Positions 18,707 through 28,800 of a stretch of DNA of 64,000 nucleotides are shown in pieces. Under the pieces are notes generated by a model that worked only from the letters and a program-made list of their open reading frames with translations, ran no database searches and was not told where the DNA came from. The stretch spans positions 305,400 through 369,399 of the forward strand of contig NZ_JMQI01000011.1 in NCBI RefSeq assembly GCF_000695625.1, read 5' to 3'. The position numbers and the translations under genes were made by a program. Source of the DNA: Amycolatopsis rifamycinica. Lineage in GTDB: Bacteria > Actinomycetota > Actinomycetes > Mycobacteriales > Pseudonocardiaceae. Numbering within the stretch: position 1 is the stretch's first letter; each line of letters begins with the position of its first letter.

Positions 18707-19144
18707 CAGGCCACAATCCCACACCCCCCCAACGAACACGCAAAGCCAGCCAGGCCCGGCAGGGCTGGAAGCCGAGCCAAAGGCACCGTGGGGGTCCGGG
18801 GGGCTCGGCCCCCCGGGCGAGAGGACGAAGTCGACATGAGCGGCGAAGCCGCGATGCAGAGACGAAGGGGCGACCCGCTCAACCAGCCTGGGGGTCACTG
18901 GGAGCGGGCCGCCGGTACCTAGCTTAGAGGGCTTCGGCGGACTTTGCGCCACCGGGTCGGCAAGTCGCACGAATTCTTTACCAAGTTGATCGACCGGAGA
19001 TCACGAATCCTCTGGTCAGCGCCGTCGCGGCGGTACCGGCCGGTAGCGGAAAGTGACGAACGTCGCTCTCGGGTGTTCCGTGCGCGCGGGCGCCGCCGGT
19101 AGGGCAGGATGACGCCGCATCAGCGGGGAACGTTAGGGGACGGT
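18707..19144. other. Intergenic region with a GC hairpin element
   Basis: 438 bp between divergent response-regulator and ABC genes. It holds a hairpin at 18796-18816 (CCGGGGGG, 5-base loop, CCCCCCGG) of the type often seen as dispersed intergenic repeats in actinomycetes. An A/T-richer promoter-like part lies around 18960-19010 and a Shine-Dalgarno (AGGGGA) just before the ABC ATPase. I see no further gene. Confidence 0.5.
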
Positions 19145-20206
19145 ATGCACGACGGCAGTGGCCGGATTGTGGTGCAGAACCTGAGCAAGCGGTTCGGCGA
19201 GGTGAACGCCGTGCAGAACTTGAGCTTCACGGTGGAGCCGGGTTCGGTGACGGGTTTCCTGGGTCCGAACGGCGCCGGCAAGACGACGACGTTGCGCATG
19301 TTGCTCGGGTTGGTGACACCCACTTCGGGGACGGCGACGATCAACGGGCGGCCGCATTCGCAGCTGGGCAATCCGGCGCGGGTGGTGGGCTCGGTTCTGG
19401 AGAACGAGGGGTTCCACCCGGGGCGGACGGCGCGCAACCACCTGCGGGTGTACGCCGCGGCCATCGGTGTGCCGGACAGGCGGGCGGACGAGGTGCTGGG
19501 CCTGGTGGGTCTGGGGAGCGCCGCGGATCGGAAGGCGGGCGGGTTCTCGCTCGGTATGCGGCAGCGGCTGGCGCTGGCGACGGCGTTGCTGGGCGATCCG
19601 CAGGTGCTGGTGCTCGACGAGCCGACGAACGGCCTGGATCCCGAGGGCATCCTGTGGCTGCGCAACTTCCTGCGTTCTTACGCGCGGGAGCAGCGGCGGA
19701 CGGTGCTCGTGTCGAGTCACCTGCTCAACGAGGTGGAGCAGCTGATCGACCAGGTCGTCATCATCAGCCAGGGGGTCACGCGCTACTACGGCCCGCTGGA
19801 GCAGCTGCGCAAGAGCCAGCAGTCGCGGGTGCTGGTGCAGCCCGCGGATCCGTCGGCGCTGGTGAAGGCCTTGCAGGACAACGGCATCAGCGGGGTTTCG
19901 CCGACGCCGGACGGCCGGGTCGCGGTCGCCGGGTCGAGTGTGCAGCAGATCGGTGACATCGCCGCGAAGGCCGGGATCGCGGTGTACGGGATGCAGGAGG
20001 AGCACGCCGATCTGGAGCGGATGTTCTTCCAGCTGACGCAGGGTCAGTACGCCGGCGCGCCGGGTTACCCGCCGCCGGGTTATCCGCCGCAGCCGCAGTT
20101 CCAGGGCCCGCCGCCGACCGGGTTTCCGCCGCAGCAGCACTACCAGCAGGGCCCGCCGTCGGGTCCGCAGCAGCAACAGCAGTACTGGGGAGGACCGCAG
20201 CAGTGA
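19145..20206 (+). CDS. ABC-2-type exporter ATPase with proline/glutamine-rich tail
   Basis: 353 residues. Walker A GPNGAGKTT, signature FSLGMRQRL and Walker B VLVLDEPTNGLD are intact in the first 220 residues. The last 60 or so residues are low-complexity proline, glutamine and tyrosine (PPGYPPQPQFQGPPP), unusual for an ATPase and perhaps a protein-interaction tail. It energises the permease encoded next, with which it overlaps by four bases. Likely drug, lipid or peptide export; substrate unknown. Confidence 0.88.
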   Translation: MHDGSGRIVVQNLSKRFGEVNAVQNLSFTVEPGSVTGFLGPNGAGKTTTLRMLLGLVTPTSGTATINGRPHSQLGNPARVVGSVLENEGFHPGRTARNHLRVYAAAIGVPDRRADEVLGLVGLGSAADRKAGGFSLGMRQRLALATALLGDPQVLVLDEPTNGLDPEGILWLRNFLRSYAREQRRTVLVSSHLLNEVEQLIDQVVIISQGVTRYYGPLEQLRKSQQSRVLVQPADPSALVKALQDNGISGVSPTPDGRVAVAGSSVQQIGDIAAKAGIAVYGMQEEHADLERMFFQLTQGQYAGAPGYPPPGYPPQPQFQGPPPTGFPPQQHYQQGPPSGPQQQQQYWGGPQQ

Positions 20207-21087
20207 TGGGCAACCTGATCAAGGCGGAGTTCCGCAAGACGCTCTCGCTCAAGACGTGGTGGGTGCTGCTGATCCCGCTGGCGCTGGTGGCGTTCTGGCT
20301 GACGTTCTTCTGGGGCAAGCTCACGAACGACTTCGCGGACTACATCGGCAGCTCCGACGCTCGGGAGATCGCGCGGGCGGTGGGCCTGGACGCGAGCAAG
20401 CTGCCGGTCGGGTTGCTGGCGTTCGCGCACGGCGTGAACATCGCGCAGCTGATCCCCGGCCTGTTCGGTGTCTTCGCGCTGGCCGGTGAGTACCGCAGCA
20501 AGACGATCACGACGACCTTCCTGACCGCGCCGAACCGGGTCACGGCGCTGACGGCGAAGATGCTCACGTACGTGGCGTGGGGCGCGATCTACGGTCTGGT
20601 CAGCTTCGGCGTCTCGGCGATCGCGGTGATGGCGTCGGTCGATTCCGGCCGGTGGCCCAGCGCGGGGCAGTGGCTGGCCGCGCTCGGCGGGACGATCCTG
20701 GCCTCGGTGCTGGTGACGCTGTTCGGCATCGGGTTCGGTGCGGTGCTGCGCAACGTGCCGCTGGCCGTGGTGCTGTTCCTGGTGTGGTTCCTGATCGTGG
20801 AGAACGTCCTGGTCGTGGCGCTCTGGGGCCAGACCGACATCCTGGGCGGGATCCTGCCGAACGGCACGGCCAACGGGATCGTGGGCGGGATCGCGGCGGA
20901 CGCGTTCGGGATCAACTCGCTGAACCTGCCGGGCGGCGTGGACCACTGGTCGGCGCTGGGGCTGCAGCTCGCGGCGGGGGCGCCGGGCGTGATCTCGTGG
21001 TGGGCGTCGGCGCTGATCTTCTTCGCGTGGACGATGCTGTTCTTCGGCCTCGGCTGGGCGGGCAACCAGAAGCGCGACATCACGTAG
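20203..21087 (+). CDS. ABC-2-type exporter permease
   Basis: About 294 residues with six predicted membrane helices and a large first extracytoplasmic region, the ABC-2 permease layout. GGGGAGGA lies within the end of the ATPase gene; the start is GTG at 20203 (overlap GTGA) or ATG at 20206 (overlap TGATG). It forms the channel for the upstream ATPase. The operon ends at a very strong terminator. Confidence 0.85.
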   Translation: MMGNLIKAEFRKTLSLKTWWVLLIPLALVAFWLTFFWGKLTNDFADYIGSSDAREIARAVGLDASKLPVGLLAFAHGVNIAQLIPGLFGVFALAGEYRSKTITTTFLTAPNRVTALTAKMLTYVAWGAIYGLVSFGVSAIAVMASVDSGRWPSAGQWLAALGGTILASVLVTLFGIGFGAVLRNVPLAVVLFLVWFLIVENVLVVALWGQTDILGGILPNGTANGIVGGIAADAFGINSLNLPGGVDHWSALGLQLAAGAPGVISWWASALIFFAWTMLFFGLGWAGNQKRDIT

Positions 21088-21097
21088 TTTTCCCTGT

Positions 21098-21138
21098 CCG
21101 CGAAGGCCACCTCGAGCTGCTCGAGGTGGCCTTCGCGG
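21098..21138 (+). terminator. Strong terminator of the ABC-2 operon
   Basis: A perfect 19-bp stem with a 3-base loop, 10 bp after the permease stop; an A/T-rich stretch (AAATATTTTG) follows shortly after. Confidence 0.9.
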
Positions 21139-21183
21139 TGTTCGGGGAAATATTTTGTCGGTGGTGGCGCTTACTGTCACAAC

Positions 21184-24100
21184 GTGACCATCGCTCCGCC
21201 TCGCTCCCGTCAAGAGCTCCCACGTGCCGAGACGGCCGGCTGGATCCGCCGGCTGTCCGCCGCGGCGTGGGAGCACCGCGTGCTCGTGGTGCTGTCGCTG
21301 CTGGCCGCCGCGGTCGGCGTCGGCGTGCAGGCCGCTAGCCCGTTGCTGGTGCGCTCGGCGGTGGACGACGCGGTGGCCGGGCAGACCGGCGGGCTGCCCG
21401 GGATCGCGGTGTTCCTGGTCGCGCTGCAGCTGGTCGCCTTCGGCACCGCGTTCGCGCGCCGCTACCTCGGCGGGAAGCTCGCTCTCGACGTGCAGCACGA
21501 TCTGCGCCAGCGTGTCTTCAACGCCGTTTCGCGGCTGGACGGCGGCAAGCAGGACGCGCTGCGCACCGGGCAGGTCGCCTCGCGCGCGATCTCGGACCTG
21601 CAGCTGGTGACCGGGATCCTGATGCAGGTACCGCTGTCGTTCGGCTCGGTGGTCTTCGCGCTGTTGTCGTTCGTCGCGATGCTCTGGCTGTCCCCGGTGC
21701 TGACGCTGATCGCGCTGGTCGTCACGCCGGCGGTCGGCATCATCGTGGCGCGCAGCCGCAAGCGGCTCTTCCCGGCGACGTGGTCGGCGCAGCAGCGCGC
21801 GGCCGATGTCGCGCAGCAGGTCGAGGAGACCGTCACCGGGGTGCGGGTCGTCAAGGGCTTCGGCCAGGAGACACGGGAAGTCTCGAAGCTGGAAGCCACC
21901 GCGCGCAAGCTGTTCGGGGAGCGGCTCCGCGCGGCGAAGCTGTCGGCGGTCCCGACGGCGACCACGGCGGCGCTGCCGGCCGCCGGTCAGGTCGCCGTGC
22001 TCGGCATCGGCGGCGTCCTCGCGCTGAACGGGTCCATCACGCTCGGCACGTTCCTGGCCTTCGCCACCTACCTCGCGACGCTGATCGGGCCGGCCCGGAT
22101 GCTGTCCGGCCTGGTCGTGCAGGCGCAGCTGACCCGCGCGGGTGCCGAGCGGGTGTACGAGCTGATCGACGCGCAGCCCGACGTCGTCGACGCGCCGGAC
22201 GCGCGGCCGCTGCCGGAGGGGCCGCTGGGCGTGGAGCTCGAGGGCGTCCGGTTCGGCTACACCCGCAGCGAACCGGTGCTGGCCGGGCTTTCGGTCACCG
22301 CGCGCCCGGGCGAGACCCTCGCGCTGGTCGGCACCGCGGGCTCGGGGAAGTCGACGATCTCGCTGCTGCTGCCGCGGTTCTACGACGTGCACGAAGGCGC
22401 GGTGCGGGTCGGCGGTCTCGACGTCCGTGACGTCCCGCTGCGGCAGCTGCGGCAGTCGATCGGCGTGGTGTTCGAGGAGGCGTTCCTGTTCTCCTCGTCG
22501 ATCCGGGAGAACATCGCCTACGGCCGTCCGGACGCCACCGAGGAGGAGATCGTCGCGGCGGCCAAGGCCGCGGAGGCGGACGGCTTCATCCGCGCCTTGC
22601 CGGACGGTTACGAAACGCTGGTCGGCGAGCGCGGGCTCACGCTCTCGGGCGGGCAGCGGCAGCGGCTCGGGCTGGCCAGGGCGCTGATCACCGACCCGCG
22701 GATCCTCGTCCTCGACGATGCGACGTCGGCCATCGACACCGTCACCGAAGCGGCGATCTACGACACCCTGCGATCGGTCACCGAGGCCCGGACCACCCTG
22801 CTGATCGCGCACCGGCGGTCCACCCTGGCCCTGGCCGACCGGATCGCGGTGCTGGACGAGGGCCGCGTGGTCGACGTGGGCACCGAGGCCGAGCTGATGG
22901 CGCGCTGCCCGCTGTTCCGCGAGCTGGTGGCGGGCCCGGGCGACGACGTCGAAGAGAAGCACCGCTGCGAAGGCCTCGACCGCGGCCAGGACGGGGTCAC
23001 GCCGTCGCTGTGGCCGCGGGACGAGAGCCGCGACGAGGTCGACGCCCTGGCCGAAGCCGCGCGGATGCGCAGCGGCGACCCGAACAGCAGCGGGTTCGTC
23101 GGCGGGGGCGGCGGCCTGGACGTACCGCCGACACCGGAGCTGATCGAAGGCGTGCGCAAGCTGCCGGCCGCCGTCGACGAGCCGCGGCTGCCCGGCGTGG
23201 ACGTCACCGCGCCCGACCCGAAGTTCCGGCTGGCCGGGCTGCTGCGGCCGGTCCGCTGGCCGCTGTCCCTGGTCGTCGCCCTGGTGGCGGCGGACGCGCT
23301 GGCGTCGATCGCGCTGCCGGGGCTGTACCAGTTCGGCGTCGACCACGGCGTGCGGGCCGGGGTCGAGTGGATGATCTGGCTGGCCGCCGGGATCGGTGCC
23401 GCGGTGATCGCGGCCGACTGGCTGGTGGTGTTCGCGCAGACACGGCTGACGTCCCGGGTCGGCGAGACGGTGCTGTACGCGCTGCGCGTCCGCAGCTACG
23501 CGCACCTGCAGCGGCTCGGGCTCGACTACTACGAGCGGGAGCTGTCCGGGAAGATCATGACCCGGATGACCACGGACGTCGACGCGCTTTCGACGTTCCT
23601 GCAGACGGGGCTGGCCACCGCGGTGGTCAGCGCGCTGACGCTGGCCGGGATCACGGCCGCGCTGCTGGTCACCGACGCCGGGCTGGCGCTGTACGCGCTG
23701 GCGATGGTGCCGGTGCTGGCGGTGGCCACGGTGATCTTCCGGCGGTCGGCGTCCAAGGCGTACAACGAGGCTCGCGAGCGGGTCAGCGTCGTGAACGCGG
23801 ACATGCAGGAGAACGTCAGCGGGCTGCGGGTCGCGCAGGCATACACGCGCGAAGACCGCTCCGCGCAGGCGTTCGCGTCGCGCAGCGACGACTACCGGCG
23901 CTCGCGGCTGCGGGCCCAGCGGTACGTGGCGACGTACTTCCCGCTGGTGGCGCTGCTGTCGGACCTGGCGACCACGACGGTGCTGGTGGTGGGCGCGGAC
24001 CGCGTCGCGGCGGGCACGCTGTCGGCCGGCGTGCTGCTCGCGTTCCTGCTGTACCTGCAGCAGTTCTTCTCGCCGATCCAGCAGCTGTCGGCGGTGTTCG

Positions 24101-24930
24101 ACGGCTACCAGCAGGCGAGCGTCGGCCTGAACCGCATCGGTGACCTGCTGCGCACGCCGACGTCGGTGCCGGCGGCGGAGAACGCGGTCGCCGTGCCGCC
24201 CCGGCTGCGCGGCGAAGTCTCGTTCAAGGAGGTCGGCTTCTCCTACACCGGCGCCGAGACCCCGGCGCTGGCGGAGTTCTCGCTGGACGTCGCGGCCGGC
24301 GAGACGATCGCGCTGGTCGGCGCAACCGGCGCGGGCAAGTCGACGGCGGTGAAGCTGGTGGCGCGCTACTACGACGTCACCGGCGGCGAGGTCCGCATCG
24401 ACGGCACGGACGTCCGCGAGTACGAGCTGGCCGGCCTGCGGCGCCGGATGGGCGTGGTGCCGCAGGAGGCGCACCTGTTCTCGGGCACGGTGGCCGACAA
24501 CGTCCGCTACGGCCGTCCGTCGGCCTCCGACGCGGAGGTCGAGGCGGCGGTCCGCGCGGTGGGTGCGCTGGACGGCGTCGCGGCCCTGCCGGCGGGCTTC
24601 CTGCAGCCGGTGGGCGAGCGCGGCCGGTCGCTGTCGGCGGGCCAGCGCCAGCTGGTGGCCCTGGCCCGGGCGGAGCTGGTGGACCCGGACGTCCTCCTCC
24701 TCGACGAGGCCACGGCGGCCCTGGACCCCTCGACGGAGGCGGCGGTCCTGCGCGCCACGGAGACGGTGGCCCGCCGCCGCACGACGTTCGTGGTCGCCCA
24801 CCGCCTGGCCACCGCGGCCCGCGCGGACCGCATCGTGGTCCTGGACCACGGCCGCATCGTCGAAACCGGCACCCACACCGAGCTCCTGGCCGCCAACGGC
24901 CCCTACGCCCGCCTCTGGTCCCTCGGCTGA
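21184..24930 (+). CDS. Fused heterodimer-type ABC exporter (two complete half-transporters)
   Basis: 1248 residues from a GTG start: TMD1 (about 40-330), NBD1 (about 350-590), linker (590-690), TMD2 (about 690-985), NBD2 (about 1000-1248). NBD1 has Walker A GTAGSGKST and canonical signature LSGGQ, but its Walker B reads ILVLDDATSAID, with Asp where the catalytic Glu normally sits. NBD2 has Walker A GATGAGKST, LLLDEATAALD with the catalytic Glu, and a degenerate signature LSAGQ. This asymmetry is typical of heterodimeric exporters (TM287/288, BmrCD), usually two genes; here both halves are one polypeptide. Probable multidrug or lipid exporter. Confidence 0.92.
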   Translation: MTIAPPRSRQELPRAETAGWIRRLSAAAWEHRVLVVLSLLAAAVGVGVQAASPLLVRSAVDDAVAGQTGGLPGIAVFLVALQLVAFGTAFARRYLGGKLALDVQHDLRQRVFNAVSRLDGGKQDALRTGQVASRAISDLQLVTGILMQVPLSFGSVVFALLSFVAMLWLSPVLTLIALVVTPAVGIIVARSRKRLFPATWSAQQRAADVAQQVEETVTGVRVVKGFGQETREVSKLEATARKLFGERLRAAKLSAVPTATTAALPAAGQVAVLGIGGVLALNGSITLGTFLAFATYLATLIGPARMLSGLVVQAQLTRAGAERVYELIDAQPDVVDAPDARPLPEGPLGVELEGVRFGYTRSEPVLAGLSVTARPGETLALVGTAGSGKSTISLLLPRFYDVHEGAVRVGGLDVRDVPLRQLRQSIGVVFEEAFLFSSSIRENIAYGRPDATEEEIVAAAKAAEADGFIRALPDGYETLVGERGLTLSGGQRQRLGLARALITDPRILVLDDATSAIDTVTEAAIYDTLRSVTEARTTLLIAHRRSTLALADRIAVLDEGRVVDVGTEAELMARCPLFRELVAGPGDDVEEKHRCEGLDRGQDGVTPSLWPRDESRDEVDALAEAARMRSGDPNSSGFVGGGGGLDVPPTPELIEGVRKLPAAVDEPRLPGVDVTAPDPKFRLAGLLRPVRWPLSLVVALVAADALASIALPGLYQFGVDHGVRAGVEWMIWLAAGIGAAVIAADWLVVFAQTRLTSRVGETVLYALRVRSYAHLQRLGLDYYERELSGKIMTRMTTDVDALSTFLQTGLATAVVSALTLAGITAALLVTDAGLALYALAMVPVLAVATVIFRRSASKAYNEARERVSVVNADMQENVSGLRVAQAYTREDRSAQAFASRSDDYRRSRLRAQRYVATYFPLVALLSDLATTTVLVVGADRVAAGTLSAGVLLAFLLYLQQFFSPIQQLSAVFDGYQQASVGLNRIGDLLRTPTSVPAAENAVAVPPRLRGEVSFKEVGFSYTGAETPALAEFSLDVAAGETIALVGATGAGKSTAVKLVARYYDVTGGEVRIDGTDVREYELAGLRRRMGVVPQEAHLFSGTVADNVRYGRPSASDAEVEAAVRAVGALDGVAALPAGFLQPVGERGRSLSAGQRQLVALARAELVDPDVLLLDEATAALDPSTEAAVLRATETVARRRTTFVVAHRLATAARADRIVVLDHGRIVETGTHTELLAANGPYARLWSLG

Positions 24931-24933
24931 CGA

Positions 24934-25057
24934 GCATCACCCGTGCTCAGAGGGGCATCACGTGTGTCTGGAGAGGCATCACCCCGATGCCCCTCCAGTC
25001 ACGCTTGATGCCGCTCCAGTCACGCGTGATGCCCCTCCAATCACGCGTGATGCCTCC
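24934..25057. repeat. Inverted array of 21-bp repeats (locus 1)
   Basis: The left arm has two full 21-bp units starting GCATCAC (24934 and 24955) and a partial third. The right arm has three units starting GATGCC (24986, 25007, 25028) and a partial one (25049). The right-arm units share a core CTCCANTCACGCGT, and the left arm is their reverse complement, so the array can fold into one large hairpin. It begins four bases after the ABC exporter stop. The same unit recurs at 48428-48600. Confidence 0.85.
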
Positions 25058-25110
25058 TTGCGCACGAAAGTTCGTGGCCGGGGCCGGCCGGCGCTGGGAG
25101 CATGGCGGGC

Positions 25111-25614
25111 ATGTTCGAAGAGAAGCGGGTGCCCGACCGGCAGGTCCGGGCCATGCAGACCGAGACCACCGTCCGGGTCTACCTGGCCTGCTCGCCCGCC
25201 GTCGCCGATGACGCGCTCGGGAAGCAGGCCTTCGAGCGGGGCGGGACCACCTGGCTTGTGCCGTCGTTCCGCCTGGCGGCCTACCTCAGCGGCAACGGGA
25301 GCAAGCCGGGGCACGAGCGCGTCCTGGCCGTCGACCTCACCCGCGAAGGCTTCGAGCGGCTCTTCCGGGAGCACGTCGAATGGGTACCGGAGCGAGATCT
25401 CGACCACACGGCCCTGAACTTCCAGGCGATCCTGATCAGCAGCGAGCCCGCGCGCGAAGGGATGATCGCCATCAGCGACGTCACACCGGTGATGCGCGAC
25501 GTCGCCGGGCTGCTGGCCACCGACCAGCTGCACCTGGCGGTCAAGCTCGTCCCCCACGAGCCGCCGTACCCGCTCGCCGAAGCCCTGGCCAAGGCCATCG
25601 ACGCGGCGGGCTGA
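25111..25614 (+). CDS. DUF4291-like protein
   Basis: 167 residues from the ATG at 25111, chosen because GGGAG lies ten bases upstream; an ATG at 25102 is the alternative. The sequence VYLACSPAVADDAL, TTWLVPSFRLAAYL and ERVLAVDLTREGFERLF resembles the DUF4291 family, but function is unknown. No signal peptide or membrane helix. It stands alone between the repeat array and kgd. Confidence 0.7.
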   Translation: MFEEKRVPDRQVRAMQTETTVRVYLACSPAVADDALGKQAFERGGTTWLVPSFRLAAYLSGNGSKPGHERVLAVDLTREGFERLFREHVEWVPERDLDHTALNFQAILISSEPAREGMIAISDVTPVMRDVAGLLATDQLHLAVKLVPHEPPYPLAEALAKAIDAAG

Positions 25615-25815
25615 GGCAGCGCCCGGAACCCTGTACCGGGTCCAGCGCTTAAGGTTCCCTTAGCACATCTTGATCGAGTCAGTGACCGATACCCTAGTGC
25701 GCCACGCCTCACACAGGCCGGTTCCATCACATCGCGGTTACCAAGGGGGTTAGCCTGGTAGGCGCATCAGCGGATTCAAGATCGAGATCGAGACGGATAG
25801 AGGCGAGTCCCAGCC

Positions 25816-28800
25816 GTGTCCAGCAGCAGCCCTGCGTCACAGTTCGGCCCCAACGAGTGGCTGGTCGAAGAGATGTACGACCAGTTCCTCGCCGACCCTT
25901 CTTCAGTCGATGCCGCCTGGCACGACTTCTTCGCGGACTTCAAGCCGACGCAGAACGCGCAGGCCAAGGCGGACACCGCCCGGCAGCAGCAGGCCGACGC
26001 CAAGCCGTCCACCAACGGCCAGGCCGCCCAGCCGTCGGCCAAGGCCGTGCAGAACGCGGAGTCGGCGGCCAAGCAAGCCGCGCCCGCCAAGCCGGCCCCG
26101 GCCAAGACGACCGCTCCGGCGAAGGCCGAGCCGAAGCCGAAGCCGGCGGCCGCGAAGGCCGAGCCCAAGGCCGAGGCGAAGAAGGAAGAGCCGGAGTCGA
26201 AGCAGCTGCGCGGCGCCGCGGCGGCCATCGCCAAGAACATGGACGCCTCGCTGAGCGTCCCCACCGCGACCAGCGTGCGCGCGGTCCCGGCGAAGCTGAT
26301 GGCGGACAACCGCATCGTCATCAACAACCACCTCAAGCGCACCCGCGGCGGCAAGATCTCCTTCACGCACCTCATCGGCTACGCCATGGTGCGGGCGCTG
26401 AAGAACTTCCCGAACATGAACCGGCACTACCAGCTGATCGACGGGAAGCCGTTCGCGGTCACGCCGGAGCACGTCAACTTCGGCCTCGCGATCGACATGA
26501 AGGGCAAGGACGGCTCGCGCAACCTCGTCGTCGCCTCGATCAAGGGCGTCGAGGACATGTCGTTCCTGCAGTTCTGGCAGGCGTACGAGGAGATCGTCAA
26601 GAAGGCCCGCAACAACAAGCTGACCGCGGACGACTTCTCCGGCACCACGATCTCGCTGACCAACCCGGGCGGCATCGGCACCAACCACTCGGTCCCGCGC
26701 CTGCAGGCCGGCCAGGGCGCCATCATCGGCGTCGGCGCCATGCAGTACCCGGCGGCCTTCGAGGGCACCAGCGAGAAGACCCTGGTCGACCTCGGCATCA
26801 GCAAGATCATGACGCTGACCTCGACCTACGACCACCGCATCATCCAGGGCGCGGAGTCCGGCGAGTTCCTCAAGCGCATCCACGAGCTGCTGCTCGGCGA
26901 AGACGGCTTCTACGACGACGTCTTCACCAGCCTGCGCCTGCCGTACGAGCCGATCCGCTGGGTCGCCGACATCCCGGACGGCCCGGTCGACAAGACCGCC
27001 CGCGTCATCGAGCTGATCGACGCGTTCCGGATGCGCGGCCACCTGATGGCCGACACCGACCCGCTGAACTACCGCCAGCGCAGCCACGCCGACCTGGACG
27101 TGCTGTCCCACGGCCTGACGCTCTGGGACCTCGACCGCGAGTTCCCGGTCGGCGGCTTCGCCGGCCAGGAGCGGATGAAGCTGCGCGACATCCTGGGCGT
27201 GCTGCGCAACTCGTACTGCCGCACGGTCGGCATCGAGTACACCCACATCCTCGACCCCGAAGAGCGCCGCTGGATCCAGGAGCGCGTCGAGATCCCGCAC
27301 GAGAAGCCGGACCCCGCGGTACAGAAGTACGTGCTCTCGAAGCTGAACGCCGCCGAGGCGTTCGAGACGTTCCTGCAGACCAAGTACGTCGGCCAGAAGC
27401 GGTTCTCGCTGGAAGGCGGCGAGACGGCGATCCCGCTGCTCGACACCATCCTCGACAAGGCCGCCGAGCACGAGCTCGACGAGGTCGTCATCGGCATGCC
27501 GCACCGCGGCCGGCTGAACGTGCTGGCCAACATCGTCGGCAAGCCGATCAGCCAGATCTTCCAGGAGTTCGAGGGCAACCTCGACCCGGGCCAGGCGCAC
27601 GGCTCCGGTGACGTGAAGTACCACCTCGGCGCCGAGGGCAAGTACTTCCGGATGTTCGGCGACGGCGAGACGAAGGTGTCGCTGACCGCGAACCCGTCCC
27701 ACCTGGAGACGGTCGACCCGGTGCTCGAGGGCATCGTCCGCGCGAAGCAGGACATCCTCGACAAGGGCGGCGAGGGCTACACCGTCCTGCCGGTCCTGAT
27801 GCACGGCGACGCGGCCTTCGCGGGCCAGGGCGTCGTCGCCGAGACGCTGAACCTCGCGCTGCTGCGGGGGTACCGCACGGGCGGCACCGTGCACGTCATC
27901 GTGAACAACCAGGTCGGCTTCACCACCGCGCCGGAGCACTCGCGCTCGAGCCAGTACGCCACCGACGTCGCGAAGATGATCGGCTCGCCGATCTTCCACG
28001 TGAACGGCGACGACCCGGAGGCCGCGCACTGGGTGGCCAAGCTGGCCGTCGAGTACCGGCAGGCGTTCCACAAGGACGTCGTCATCGACCTCATCTGCTA
28101 CCGCCGCCGCGGCCACAACGAGGGCGACGACCCGTCGATGACGCAGCCGGCGATGTACGACATCATCGACACCAAGCGCTCGGTCCGGAAGACCTACACC
28201 GAGTCGCTGATCGGCCGCGGCGACATCTCCGTCGAAGAGGCCGAGGCCGCGCTGCGCGACTTCTCGAGCCAGCTGGAACACGTCTTCAACGAGGTCCGCG
28301 AGCTGGAGAAGCACCCGGCGAAGGCCAGCCCCTCGGTCGAGGAGGAGCAGCAGGTCCCGGCCAAGGTGAAGACGTCGGTGAGCAACGAGGTCATCGAGCG
28401 CATCGGCGACGCGTTCGTCCAGGTGCCCGAGGGCTTCACGCCGCACCCGCGCGTCAAGCCGGTGATGGAGCGCCGCCACAAGATGTCCCGCGAGGGCGAC
28501 ATCGACTGGGCCTTCGGTGAGCTGCTGGCGTTCGGGTCGCTGGCGATGGAGGGCCGGCTGGTCCGGCTGTCCGGCCAGGACTCCCGCCGCGGCACGTTCA
28601 CCCAGCGGCACTCGGTCTTCATCGACCGCAAGACCGGCCAGGAGTACGCGCCGCTGCAGAACCTGGCCGACGGCCAGGGCCGCGTGATGATCTACGACTC
28701 GGCGCTGTCGGAGTACGCGGCCGTCGGTTTCGAGTACGGCTACTCGGTGGCGAACTCCGAGGCGCTGGTGATGTGGGAAGCGCAGTTCGGCGACTTCGTC

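Noticed and set aside
20140..24876. A 1578-codon minus-strand open frame opposite the ABC genes
   Set aside because: It is rich in Arg, Gln, His and Pro with no domain, and lies antisense to intact ABC transporter genes. Long antisense frames are normal at this GC content.
24934..25057. CRISPR array
   Set aside because: Units are contiguous without spacers and occur in both orientations; no cas genes nearby.
25622..25640. Terminator after the DUF4291-like gene
   Set aside because: CCCGG/CCGGG arms of only five bases with a nine-base loop; too weak to call.
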